Shown here in pieces: positions 24,459-33,318 of a stretch of DNA of 40,614 nucleotides. The stretch is from positions 1 to 40,614 of the forward strand of contig NZ_LUTR01000028.1 of the NCBI RefSeq assembly GCF_001597725.1. Direction: 5' to 3'. The position numbers and the translations under genes were made by a program. Below the pieces are notes generated by a model, which worked only from the letters and a program-made list of their open reading frames with translations, did not search any database and had not been told where the DNA came from. Numbering within the stretch: the first letter of the stretch is position 1; each line of letters starts with the position of its first letter. The DNA comes from Neptuniibacter marinus (lineage in GTDB: Bacteria > Pseudomonadota > Gammaproteobacteria > Pseudomonadales > Balneatricaceae).

Positions 24459-26879
24459 ATGAGAATGGGGTTTGAATTTAGACACAGGATTGCATTTAAA
24501 CAAGCTCGGACAGTGTTACTGATCTCCTTGGTTTTAGGACTACTCTCTACAAGTATCCAAATATTTCTTGATCTTAGACAGGAAAAGATAAGTTATCTTG
24601 CTGGAATCGAACGCGTTATTGCCCTGCATAAAAAGACAGCAGAGCGTGCGATTTATAATTTGAACTATGTAAAGGCAAGTGAAATTACCGCGACATTAAT
24701 TTCTCACCCAGAAATATCTGAAGCAACGCTTGTCGATGACTTTGGGGATCCGTTATCACATGATAAACAAGAAATTTCCTCGCCTAACACCTTTTTTTAT
24801 AAGCTAGGGAACTATTTCTTTCAGTTTAATACCCATTACGAATCGATTTTAAAGATTGATAACTCCCAAACGGGGGCTGCAAAACTTATTATAGAGTTGG
24901 ATTCCACCTACATTACGCATAATTTTGCGTTACGGGCTTTTATCGGTTTGGTATTTGGTTTGCTGTACAACGTGTTGTTAGCTTGCGTGTTTTTATTCTT
25001 TTTCTATCGTTACTTATCGCGTCCTATATTAGATATTGTTAAGTGGGTTGATCAATTAAATACCCATAATAACCTGCCTTTACCTTATAAAGGACGTGAT
25101 GAAATAGGGGATCTTGTAGCGAGTTTTTCTAAGCTTTGGGATGAGCGACGACAGGTGACCGATCGTTTAAATAATACCATTTCAAAACTTTCTAAAAGCA
25201 AAAACTTTTCACGAACATTAATGGAAAATGCTGGGGATGCAATGTTTCTCTGCGCTCCAGATGGCACAATAATAGATTTAAATCATCAAGCTGTTGAAAC
25301 GCTGAAAAGTGATAAAGAACATATTTTGGGTAGTAAGCTTTCCGTTTATAGCCAAAATTATTCAGAAAATGATTTAGTAGATCTTTTTTTATCAATAGAT
25401 GAAAAACACGTTTGCACTTTCGAAGATATTCAAATAGATATGCATAAAAAGGTGTTTCCTATTGAGGCAAGAGGAATAAGAATTAAGCAAAACGATAAAG
25501 ATTATATTCTTATTTCCGCACGAGATATTAGCGCACGAAAAGAGTCAGAAAAGCAGATCTTTGAACTCGCCTTTTTTGATACCTTAACGGGGTTAGCCAA
25601 TCGTAGATTGTTTACGGATAGATTGTCCTCTGTTATTACCCATCATCAAGTGCATGATATTCACGGTGCTGTGCTTTATATGGATTTAGATCGTTTTAAA
25701 ACCATTAATGATTCATTGGGCCATAGTATCGGTGATAAATTACTCTGTGCTGTTTCGCAAAGGTTAACGGCGATTGCTCCAGTAGGAACAACATGCGCGC
25801 GTTTTGGGGGAGATGAATTTGTTATATTACTACCTGAAATAGGTCCTACTGTTGTTTCCAGTGCGGAAGTGGCTGTACACATTTCTAAAAAAATAATTGA
25901 TGCTATTGCTGCCCCTTTTGAGATAGAAGGGCACACTCTTTATTGCACTATAAGTATAGGTATTGCGGTCTTTCCTGAAAAAGAGCTAAGTGCTATCGAT
26001 ATCCTCCGACATGCGGATATTGCGCTCTATCGCACAAAAGCGATGGGGAAAAATGGCTTTCAGTTCTATGATCCAGAGGTGCAGTCCTCTGCGCAAGAAC
26101 GCTTACTGATTGAGAAAGGGTTACATAAAGCATTAGATAAAGGGGAATTTCAACTCTGGTTCCAACCTCAAGTGAAGTCGGACGGTTCCGTGTTTGGTGC
26201 AGAGGTTTTACTCCGTTGGATGCATCCTGAAAAAGGGGTTATTAGCCCAGATGACTTTATTCAAATTGCGGAAGAAAGTGGCCAAATTATTGAAATGGGA
26301 CAATGGGTGTTAAATGAAAGCTTTAACCAACTTGCGCAGTGGAGAGAGAGAGGCTTCCCCGAGGGCTGTCGACGTTTAGCGATCAATATTAGTCCGTTAC
26401 AATTTATGCAGGTTGATTTTGTTGGCCGAGTTTTAAAGCTTTTAACTGATTATCAAATACCAGGTGAGCTGATTGAATTAGAAATTACCGAAAATATGCT
26501 GCTAAATAACTTTGATATCGCTAGTAATAAAATGAGAATTTTAAAGCAACGAGGGATTTCTTTTGCCATTGATGATTTTGGGACAGGCTACTCGTCACTT
26601 AAGTATTTACGTTATATGCCTTTAGATATACTTAAAATTGATCGATCTTTTGTAACAAACCTACGCCCATCTTCAGAAGAAGCGGCCATTGTAGAAGTTA
26701 TTATCGCCACAGCGGATAGGCTCGGATTGGCAGTGGTTGCTGAAGGAGTTGAAACTGTAGAAGAGAGGGATACCTTAATAGAGCTTGGGTGCCATCGTTT
26801 CCAAGGTTATCTTTATTCTAAACCACTTCCAGCCGCACAATTCTATGAGTTGATCAGTGAAACGCGGTTGAGTGTTTAA
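24459..26879 (+). CDS. Membrane GGDEF-EAL protein with HAMP and PAS domains
   Basis: This 806-residue protein handles cyclic di-GMP. It has a membrane helix (18-36), a periplasmic segment of about 120 residues, a second helix (158-183), a HAMP linker (about 185-235), PAS (245-360), GGDEF (365-535) and EAL (545-800). The GGDEF signature RFGGDEF (449-454) is intact, with no RxxD inhibitory site in the usual place. The EAL residues are also intact: EVLLRW (E582), NISPLQF, ELEITEN, DDFGTGYSSL (705-714) and VAEGVET. Both synthase and phosphodiesterase activity are therefore possible; tandem proteins often keep only one. It is co-transcribed with the solute-binding protein. Confidence 0.92.
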   Translation: MRMGFEFRHRIAFKQARTVLLISLVLGLLSTSIQIFLDLRQEKISYLAGIERVIALHKKTAERAIYNLNYVKASEITATLISHPEISEATLVDDFGDPLSHDKQEISSPNTFFYKLGNYFFQFNTHYESILKIDNSQTGAAKLIIELDSTYITHNFALRAFIGLVFGLLYNVLLACVFLFFFYRYLSRPILDIVKWVDQLNTHNNLPLPYKGRDEIGDLVASFSKLWDERRQVTDRLNNTISKLSKSKNFSRTLMENAGDAMFLCAPDGTIIDLNHQAVETLKSDKEHILGSKLSVYSQNYSENDLVDLFLSIDEKHVCTFEDIQIDMHKKVFPIEARGIRIKQNDKDYILISARDISARKESEKQIFELAFFDTLTGLANRRLFTDRLSSVITHHQVHDIHGAVLYMDLDRFKTINDSLGHSIGDKLLCAVSQRLTAIAPVGTTCARFGGDEFVILLPEIGPTVVSSAEVAVHISKKIIDAIAAPFEIEGHTLYCTISIGIAVFPEKELSAIDILRHADIALYRTKAMGKNGFQFYDPEVQSSAQERLLIEKGLHKALDKGEFQLWFQPQVKSDGSVFGAEVLLRWMHPEKGVISPDDFIQIAEESGQIIEMGQWVLNESFNQLAQWRERGFPEGCRRLAINISPLQFMQVDFVGRVLKLLTDYQIPGELIELEITENMLLNNFDIASNKMRILKQRGISFAIDDFGTGYSSLKYLRYMPLDILKIDRSFVTNLRPSSEEAAIVEVIIATADRLGLAVVAEGVETVEERDTLIELGCHRFQGYLYSKPLPAAQFYELISETRLSV

Positions 26880-26892
26880 TCTTTAGCTTAGA

Positions 26893-26927
26893 GGCCTAAA
26901 TAAGGTCTATTACACCAGATTTAGGCC
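26893..26927. terminator. Hairpin between the GGDEF-EAL gene and rhlE
   Basis: GGCCTAAA (26893-26900) and TTTAGGCC (26920-26927) form perfect 8-bp arms with a 19-base loop between two convergent genes. There is no clear T-run on either side, so a bidirectional terminator role is only likely from position. Confidence 0.45.
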
Positions 26928-26964
26928 GAACAGAGCGGATTGCAAAATTCAACGGTTGGGTTGC

Positions 26965-28458
26965 TTAATGGCTAGGCTTAGGTGTTGGCCTTTTCCTAAC
27001 ACGGCGTGTTGGCCGAGTTGTTACCGAAGCGCCGTTCGTTGTTGGTCTACTAGTGGAGGCTCTACTATTAGATATCCCTTGGTGTTGCCCTTGAGACGCC
27101 ACGTTATTTCCACTACTTTGCGAACCTGAATTCGTACCCTTTGCTGTTCTTGATCGTGAACTGCTGCTTCCATTACCTGAACGGTGGGATTTATTTTTAC
27201 CTTGTGGTTTATGGCCGCGTGCATTATCTGCTGAACGCTGTCCATCTTTATGTCCACTGCCACCGCGTTTCTGGCTTGGCTTTCTTTTGCTTGGTTTCTT
27301 ACTTAAATCGGATTCAGGTAGCGGATGTACTGGTGAGAAACCATTTAGTTCCTTACGCTCAAGAATTTTACCAATCAAGTGTTCGACTGCTGCCAAGTGT
27401 TCAAATTCATCAGCGCAAACTAAAGATACCGCTTCACCTGATGCACCGGCGCGGCCAGTACGGCCAATACGATGGACATAATCTTCAGGCACATTCGGTA
27501 GATCAAAGTTCACTACATGGGGTAGTTGGTCAATATCTAAGCCGCGTGCGGCAATATCTGTAGCGACTAATACCTTAATTGCACCGCTTTTAAATTCAGA
27601 TAAGGCCTTTGTGCGTGCGCCTTGGCTTTTATTGCCATGAATCGCCGCTGCAGTAATCTTGGCTGCATCTAACTGCTTAGCTAGGCGGTTTGCACCATGT
27701 TTAGTACGTGAGAAAACAAGCACTTGTTCCCAGTCATTAGCTGTAATCAGCTCAATAAGTGCGGGTGCTTTCTTGTTTTTATCAACGGGAGTTATCCATT
27801 GCTTAACGGTGGTTGCGGTAGAGTTGACCGGTGTTATGGAAATCTCTACAGGATCATTAACTAACCCTTTTGCTAACTTTCGTATTTCTGCAGAAAAGGT
27901 TGCGGAAAAAAGAAGATTTTGGCGCTGCTTCGGTAGGACCGCTAAGATCTTTTTAATATCGTGAATAAAGCCCATATCTAACATACGGTCGGCTTCATCA
28001 AGCACAAGAACTTCCAACTGAGAAAACTTAATAATGCGTTGGTTGTATAGATCAAGTAAACGCCCTGGGGTCGCAACAAGAATATCCACACCGCCGCGCA
28101 GTTTAGCGATCTGCGGGTTGATCTTTACGCCACCAAACACAACGGCAGAGCGTAATGGTAAATTCTTTGAATAATCACTTACACTTTCAGCAACTTGCGC
28201 AGCCAGTTCGCGGGTAGGCGTTAATATTAACGCTCTAATCTGATTCCCTTGTGCTGGCGTGCCAGTACTTAAACGCTCTAAAAGAGGCAACGTAAAGCCT
28301 GCTGTTTTTCCTGTGCCGGTCTGTGCGGCAGCCATTAAATCTCTACCCTGAATGACGGCAGGAATGGCTGCTGCTTGAATAGGGGATGGGGTGTCGTATC
28401 CTTTAGCGGAAACGGCATCCAAAATTGGGCGTGAAAGGCCCAGGTCGGCAAAACTCAT
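26965..28458 (-). CDS. rhlE: DEAD-box ATP-dependent RNA helicase RhlE
   Basis: This 497-residue helicase has the Q motif ([14 protein letters not shown]), motif I AQTGTGKT, Ia [27 protein letters not shown] and [12 protein letters not shown]. It matches the RhlE group, which remodels RNA in ribosome assembly and decay. The last 110 residues are a basic, low-complexity tail rich in K, R, S, G and Q, as in many RhlE proteins. It is a single gene with a leader of about 250 nt. Confidence 0.93.
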   Translation of the reverse strand: MSFADLGLSRPILDAVSAKGYDTPSPIQAAAIPAVIQGRDLMAAAQTGTGKTAGFTLPLLERLSTGTPAQGNQIRALILTPTRELAAQVAESVSDYSKNLPLRSAVVFGGVKINPQIAKLRGGVDILVATPGRLLDLYNQRIIKFSQLEVLVLDEADRMLDMGFIHDIKKILAVLPKQRQNLLFSATFSAEIRKLAKGLVNDPVEISITPVNSTATTVKQWITPVDKNKKAPALIELITANDWEQVLVFSRTKHGANRLAKQLDAAKITAAAIHGNKSQGARTKALSEFKSGAIKVLVATDIAARGLDIDQLPHVVNFDLPNVPEDYVHRIGRTGRAGASGEAVSLVCADEFEHLAAVEHLIGKILERKELNGFSPVHPLPESDLSKKPSKRKPSQKRGGSGHKDGQRSADNARGHKPQGKNKSHRSGNGSSSSRSRTAKGTNSGSQSSGNNVASQGQHQGISNSRASTSRPTTNGASVTTRPTRRVRKRPTPKPSH

Positions 28459-28503
28459 TTGTTGCTCTCTATATGGTATTTACAGAATTGCATTAAAACT
28501 TAA

Positions 28504-28520
28504 TCGAACGCGCAGTTCGA
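28504..28520 (-). repeat. Inverted repeat in the rhlE leader
   Basis: TCGAAC (28504-28509) and GTTCGA (28515-28520) form 6-bp arms around 5 bases, about 50 bases upstream of the rhlE start codon and inside the predicted leader. It could be an RNA hairpin affecting translation. A 12-bp palindrome TTAAAGCTTTAA lies at 28672-28683. Confidence 0.35.
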
Positions 28521-28715
28521 AAGTAAGTGCTATCGCAGTGTTAATTCTATTTGTTTGTTATCTAGAATCGATGTGAAAGGAAGGATTCACTCTATCTAAA
28601 GCTCTCTGAAGGCCCCTGCATAAATGCTAGGAAGTGCTTGAAACACGGTGCCAACAGGTCTTTTAGAGTAATTAAAGCTTTAAGACTCGTTCGCTTTGAT
28701 CTTCGGAACCTCGCA

Positions 28716-28724
28716 ATTATAGCA
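28716..28724 (-). promoter_or_regulatory. Extended -10 promoter for rhlE
   Basis: On the minus strand the sequence reads TGCTATAAT, a perfect extended -10 element. No good -35 box is needed or seen. The predicted start is near 28709, giving a leader of about 250 nt, in line with the long leaders of autoregulated DEAD-box helicase genes. Confidence 0.5.
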
Positions 28725-28810
28725 CTGATCGGCGCTTAGGCGTAGCAAGGATTGATAAAACTTCAATTTGAGCTGCGAAAAAGCACGGCTGACGGCGTAT
28801 TCTCATACTA

Positions 28811-28870
28811 TATACGTCAAATGACGTATAGGTGTGCGTCAATCACCTCATACCTGTTCGGACCTATATG
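28811..28870. promoter_or_regulatory. Nested palindromes upstream of urtA
   Basis: TATACGTCA (28811-28819) and TGACGTATA (28822-28830) are perfect 9-bp arms separated by AA. AGGTG and CACCT flank 9 bases just after (28830-28848), and TATAGGT (28827-28833) can pair with ACCTATA (28862-28868). These are likely regulator sites or a structured leader for the urea operon. The binder is unknown. No NtrC consensus site was recognised. Confidence 0.5.
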
Positions 28871-28914
28871 GAATAGCCTTATTGCATCGCACAAAGAAGC
28901 CGTTTTATTGAAAG

Positions 28915-28930
28915 CGGTTTGACTGGTGCA
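28915..28930 (+). promoter_or_regulatory. Weak sigma-54-like promoter for urtA
   Basis: CGGTTTGACTGGTGCA keeps GG (28916-28917) and GC (28928-28929) at the right spacing but matches the rest of the consensus poorly. The predicted start near 28941 would leave a 20-base leader. Urea transporter operons are often NtrC/sigma-54 controlled, which makes it worth noting, but the score is low. Confidence 0.3.
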
Positions 28931-28960
28931 GCTAATTTTATAATCAGGGGAAGGGCAGGT

Positions 28961-30241
28961 ATGAAACTTAAAAGTATTGCGGCAGGGGTTGCACTTTCAA
29001 TAGGTGCTTCAGTGATCAGTATTAGCGCTATCGCGGCTGAAACGATCAAAGTAGGTGTATTACATTCGCTATCAGGCACTATGGCTATTAGTGAAACAAC
29101 ACTGAAAGACACTGTCCTAATGATGGTTGAAGAGCAAAACAAAAAGGGTGGTTTGTTAGGAAAACAGCTAGAAGCCGTTGTTGTTGACCCTGCCTCTAAT
29201 TGGCCTCTATTTGCAGAAAAAACACGTGAACTACTAACAAAAGAAGAAGTAGATGTAATCTTCGGTTGCTGGACATCTGTATCACGTAAATCTGCACTAC
29301 CTGTGTTAGAAGAGCTAAACGGACTGATGTTCTATCCTGTTCAGTATGAAGGTGAAGAGTCATCTAAAAATGTATTTTATACAGGTGCAGCGCCAAACCA
29401 GCAGGCTATTCCTGCGGTTGATTACTTAGCAAATGACCTTGGTGTTGAACGTTGGGTTCTAGCAGGTACCGACTATGTTTATCCACGTACAACCAATAAG
29501 ATTCTTGAAGCTTACCTTAAAGCTAAAGGCGTAGCGGCTGAAGATATCATGATTAACTACACGCCTTTTGGTCATTCTGATTGGCAGTCAATTGTATCGG
29601 ATATCAAAAAGTTTGGTGGTGAAGGTAAGAAAACAGCCGTGGTTTCTACGATCAACGGTGATGCAAACGTCCCTTTCTATAAAGAGCTAGGTAACCAAGG
29701 TATCTCTTCTGAAGATATTCCTGTCGTGGCTTTCTCCGTAGGTGAGGAAGAGCTTTCAGGTCTAGATACTACACCGCTTGTGGGTCATCTAGCTGCTTGG
29801 AACTATTTCCAGAGTGTTGAAAATGATGCGAACGCTGCATTTATTAAACAGTGGAAAGCGTTTACAAGTGAAGAACGTGTAACTAACGACCCAATGGAAG
29901 CAACCTATATAGGTTTCAACATGTGGGCTAACGCGGTTACTAAAGCGGGCACAACAGATGTTGACGCAGTAGAGCAGGCGATGATCGGTCAGGAAACCCC
30001 TAACCTTACCGGTGGTATGGCTGTAATGAACAAAAATCACCACTTGAGCAAACCGGTTCTGATCGGTGAAATTCAGGATGATGGTCAGCTTGAAGTTGTT
30101 TGGGAAACTGATGGTGTTGTTGCCGGTGATGCATGGTCTGATTTCCTACCAGGTTCTAAAGACCTGATCTCTGATTGGACTAGCCCTATTAAGTGCGGTA
30201 ACTACAACACCGTAACTAAAGAGTGTTCTGGTTCTAAATAA
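28961..30241 (+). CDS. urtA: Urea ABC transporter substrate-binding protein
   Basis: This 426-residue periplasmic binding protein has a signal peptide (MKLKSIAAGVALSIGASV to ISAIAA) and starts ETIKVGVLHSLSGTMAISE, followed by VIFGCWTSVSRKSALPVLEE, both diagnostic for UrtA. It binds urea for delivery to UrtBC. The ATG at 28961, with GGAAGG 7 bases upstream, is used rather than a TTG at 28919 because the signal peptide starts there. It leads the urtABCDE-ure cluster and is separated from urtB by 219 bases with a stem-loop, which would let urtA be made in excess. Confidence 0.95.
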   Translation: MKLKSIAAGVALSIGASVISISAIAAETIKVGVLHSLSGTMAISETTLKDTVLMMVEEQNKKGGLLGKQLEAVVVDPASNWPLFAEKTRELLTKEEVDVIFGCWTSVSRKSALPVLEELNGLMFYPVQYEGEESSKNVFYTGAAPNQQAIPAVDYLANDLGVERWVLAGTDYVYPRTTNKILEAYLKAKGVAAEDIMINYTPFGHSDWQSIVSDIKKFGGEGKKTAVVSTINGDANVPFYKELGNQGISSEDIPVVAFSVGEEELSGLDTTPLVGHLAAWNYFQSVENDANAAFIKQWKAFTSEERVTNDPMEATYIGFNMWANAVTKAGTTDVDAVEQAMIGQETPNLTGGMAVMNKNHHLSKPVLIGEIQDDGQLEVVWETDGVVAGDAWSDFLPGSKDLISDWTSPIKCGNYNTVTKECSGSK

Positions 30242-30258
30242 ACGACCAGTAGTAAGTA

Positions 30259-30299
30259 GTGGAGGTCTCTCGTTCATGAAAAGTGACGGATACCTCCAC
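30259..30299 (+). terminator. Stem-loop between urtA and urtB
   Basis: GTGGAGGT (30259-30266) and ACCTCCAC (30292-30299) form a perfect 8-bp stem, with further partial pairing inside the loop. It is followed by AAGTTTTAC rather than a strong T-run, so it looks like a partial terminator or mRNA-stabilising hairpin that raises UrtA relative to the membrane components. The remaining 160 bases before urtB hold no gene. Confidence 0.55.
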
Positions 30300-30460
30300 A
30301 AGTTTTACGAAGCCTGTTTGCCAAGTAAATATAAGCTTTAACTACGTTAATAAGTGGTTCTCTTTGATTAAGTGTAGCCACTTTCCATTCCTGATTCGCT
30401 GATACTACGGTTACTTTTTACCCATAAATCGGACTCAGCGGTCTATACAGGAGAATTCAC

Positions 30461-32143
30461 GTGAGACGTCTGTTTGCCACCCTGTGCTGCTATGTTGCTG
30501 CGTCCCTAACATCGGTTTATGCAAATGAGCCAATAGAGGTCGATGCTGATCCCGCAACTGTCGCGGCAGTTTCCTCCCCCCCACTTTCAGCAACAATGGT
30601 AGAAACTGAAGAGCCAGTTTCTGTTGCTGGGCTTTTAATAAATTTAACAGAGGTCAAGCTAAGTAAAGCGCTGCCTGTACTTAAGCAACTAGAAATACTA
30701 GGCGGCTTAGATATGCTGCCGATGTTTAAAGGCATGCTAGAAGGTGATTTGTATTTTGTTAAAGCCAGTAAAGAGGTGGTCATCATCTCTACGGTTGATG
30801 GTGAATTAACAGCGCAAGGTGTTTTAAGCAAAAAGCAGTTGGCCGATGTAAGTAAGAGCCAGCTCAAAAAAATTCGTGTAAACAACAAGCTTCGTGGTTT
30901 TTTAAAGCAAGCTATCGCACGTTTACATATCTCTCATCCTGATTCTGATAAGCGCTTAGCAGCGGTGCAAACCCTGTTAACACATCTGTCAGATGACACT
31001 ATCGCTACCTTAATCGCTGCCCGTGTAAATGAAGCGGATGAAGATGTTCAGGCTATGATTGATTTGGCACTGGCCTTATATCAAGCAGATTCAAAAGACC
31101 CCGCTGAACGCCTTATTGCCGTAAATATTATGGCCGATAGTCTTGAAGGTGATGCAAGAAATAAACTCGTAAAACTTGCTGAAAATGATACAGATACACA
31201 AGTTAAAGTAGCCGCAGCCAAAGCACTAAAACAGATTAATGAGAAGATAGAGTTTTATGGTTTTATTGATCAGCTCTTCTTTGGTTTAAGTTTAGGTTCG
31301 GTTCTTCTATTAGCTGCAATTGGTTTAGCGATCACCTTTGGTGTTATGGGTGTTATCAATATGGCCCATGGTGAGATGATCATGTTGGGTGCCTACACGA
31401 CTTATGTTGTGCAGTTAATGATGCCAAATGCGATTGAATATTCACTATGGGTTGCGATACCCCTTGCGTTTGTTGTGTCTGGTTGTGTCGGTATTCTGAT
31501 TGAACGTGGTGTTATTCGTCATTTACATGGTCGCCCATTGGAAACTTTACTCGCGACCTTTGGTATTAGCTTAATTTTACAGCAGCTAGTCCGTACTGTT
31601 TTTTCTCCCCTCAACCGTCAAGTGGCATCACCGGAATGGATGAGTGGTTCATTAGAAATTAACCCTATTTTGAGCTTAACCTTGAACCGCTTATATATTT
31701 TGGCCTTTGCGCTTTTGGTTTTTGGTTTATTGCTGATTATCTTACGTAAAACCTCCTTAGGACTTAATGTACGGGCAGTGTCCCAGAACCGTGATATGGC
31801 AAAAGCCATGGGTATTCGTACCGATTGGGTCGATGCTATGACTTTTGGCTTAGGTTCAGGTATAGCCGGTATCGCCGGTGTTGCTTTAAGTCAGTTGACC
31901 AATGTTGGTCCTAACTTAGGACAAGCCTACATTATCGATTCGTTTATGGTCGTTGTATTTGGCGGGGTGGGTAACTTGTGGGGCACCCTTGTCGCTGCGT
32001 TCTCGTTAGGGATAGCGAACAAGTTCTTAGAGCCGGTTACCGGTGCAGTGCTTGCGAGTATTTTTGTACTTATCTTTATTATTCTCTTTATCCAAAAACG
32101 TCCTAAGGGCTTATTCCCCCAGAAAGGGAGGGCTGCAGAATGA
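30461..32143 (+). CDS. urtB: Urea ABC transporter permease UrtB
   Basis: This 560-residue inner-membrane permease of the branched-chain amino acid type has a signal peptide, an N-terminal periplasmic helical-repeat region of about 240 residues (HEAT-like, as known in UrtB) and then about eight membrane helices from LFFGLSLGSVLLLAAIGLAI onward. The ABC-contact loop is near NVRAVSQNRDMAKAMGI. It begins with GTG at 30461 after AGGAG, and its stop overlaps the urtC start as ATGA. It forms the urea channel with UrtC. Confidence 0.93.
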   Translation: MRRLFATLCCYVAASLTSVYANEPIEVDADPATVAAVSSPPLSATMVETEEPVSVAGLLINLTEVKLSKALPVLKQLEILGGLDMLPMFKGMLEGDLYFVKASKEVVIISTVDGELTAQGVLSKKQLADVSKSQLKKIRVNNKLRGFLKQAIARLHISHPDSDKRLAAVQTLLTHLSDDTIATLIAARVNEADEDVQAMIDLALALYQADSKDPAERLIAVNIMADSLEGDARNKLVKLAENDTDTQVKVAAAKALKQINEKIEFYGFIDQLFFGLSLGSVLLLAAIGLAITFGVMGVINMAHGEMIMLGAYTTYVVQLMMPNAIEYSLWVAIPLAFVVSGCVGILIERGVIRHLHGRPLETLLATFGISLILQQLVRTVFSPLNRQVASPEWMSGSLEINPILSLTLNRLYILAFALLVFGLLLIILRKTSLGLNVRAVSQNRDMAKAMGIRTDWVDAMTFGLGSGIAGIAGVALSQLTNVGPNLGQAYIIDSFMVVVFGGVGNLWGTLVAAFSLGIANKFLEPVTGAVLASIFVLIFIILFIQKRPKGLFPQKGRAAE

Positions 32144-33318
32144 ACCAGTTAATGCGTTTTAGCCGTTTACATGGTGACAGTAAAGTTGCGCCATTTGTCG
32201 CGATCTTAGTTATTTTAACGTTGTTAGCGTCTATGGGTAATCTATTGATGCCTGAAGACTCAGCGTTTTATGTCAGCACCTATACCATCACTTTATTAGG
32301 TAAATACCTATGTTATGCCATGTTGGCCTTAGCGGTTGATGTGATTTGGGGTTACTGCGGAATATTAAGTTTAGGCCATGGGGCATTCTTTGCTTTAGGT
32401 GGTTACGCTATGGGTATGTACCTTATGCGCCAGATCGGTGATCGCGGTGTTTATGGTAATCCAGAGCTGCCTGACTTTATGGTCTTCCTTAACTGGACTG
32501 AGCTGCCTTGGTTCTGGCAGGGGATGGATCAGTTCTGGTTTGCGATGCTGATGGTCTTGCTTGTCCCTGGTATTTTAGCCTTTGTCTTTGGTTGGTTAGC
32601 ATTTCGTTCCCGTGTAACGGGTGTTTATCTATCCATTATGACCCAAGCTTTAACTTATGCGTTATTGCTTGCCTTCTTCCGTAATGAGATGGGTTTTGGG
32701 GGTAATAATGGCTTAACCGACTTTAAAGATATTTTAGGCTTTGATCTGCAAGCAGATACAACCCGTGTCACGCTTTTCGCCATAACTGCGCTGCTCTTAG
32801 CTGTGATCTTAGTGGTGAGCCACAAAATTCTACAATCCCGTATGGGTAAAGTAATTGTTGCCATTCGTGATGGTGAGAGTCGAGCACGTTTTATTGGTTA
32901 CCGTACCGAGCGTTTTAAAGTCTGGTTGTTCGTTTACTCTGCATTGATTGCGGGTATTGCCGGTGCGCTGTATGTACCTCAAGTGGGGATTATCAACCCC
33001 GGTGAGTTCTCTCCACTTAACTCAATTGAGATGGTGATCTGGGTTGCTGTTGGTGGTCGTGGCACATTGATTGGTGCCATTGTTGGTGCGCTGCTTGTCA
33101 ACTTTGCGAAAACTAAATTTACCGCCATTATGCCTGATGGTTGGTTGTTTGCTTTAGGTGCGCTGTTTGTCTTTGTCACCCTTTATCTACCTCAAGGGTT
33201 AATGGGTCTATACCAAAAGATGGTCAACAAGCGCCGTTCTGGTGGTGGCGATAATGATGCTAGGCCAGCAGATGATAAGGTGGATACCGCACCTGCAATT
33301 AAAGGGGGTGATGCATGA
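32140..33318 (+). CDS. urtC: Urea ABC transporter permease UrtC
   Basis: This 392-residue LivM-type permease has about nine membrane helices. Diagnostic stretches are WGYCGILSLGHGAFFALGGYAMGMYLM, FGGNNGLTDF and the coupling-helix region VIVAIRDGESRARFIGY. The C-terminal 30 residues are polar. The ATGA overlap with urtB upstream and with urtD downstream shows translational coupling. Confidence 0.94.
   Translation: MNQLMRFSRLHGDSKVAPFVAILVILTLLASMGNLLMPEDSAFYVSTYTITLLGKYLCYAMLALAVDVIWGYCGILSLGHGAFFALGGYAMGMYLMRQIGDRGVYGNPELPDFMVFLNWTELPWFWQGMDQFWFAMLMVLLVPGILAFVFGWLAFRSRVTGVYLSIMTQALTYALLLAFFRNEMGFGGNNGLTDFKDILGFDLQADTTRVTLFAITALLLAVILVVSHKILQSRMGKVIVAIRDGESRARFIGYRTERFKVWLFVYSALIAGIAGALYVPQVGIINPGEFSPLNSIEMVIWVAVGGRGTLIGAIVGALLVNFAKTKFTAIMPDGWLFALGALFVFVTLYLPQGLMGLYQKMVNKRRSGGGDNDARPADDKVDTAPAIKGGDA

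Noticed and set aside
27141-27563. Plus-strand ORF of 140 codons inside rhlE
   Set aside because: It is antisense to the repetitive basic tail and helicase core of RhlE, which is well supported; its composition reflects the complement of that region.
28868-28887. Sigma-54 promoter TGG...TTGCA before urtA
   Set aside because: The distance between GG and GC is two bases too long.
30517-30888. Minus-strand ORF of 123 codons inside urtB
   Set aside because: It is antisense to the periplasmic domain of UrtB and has no recognisable motif.
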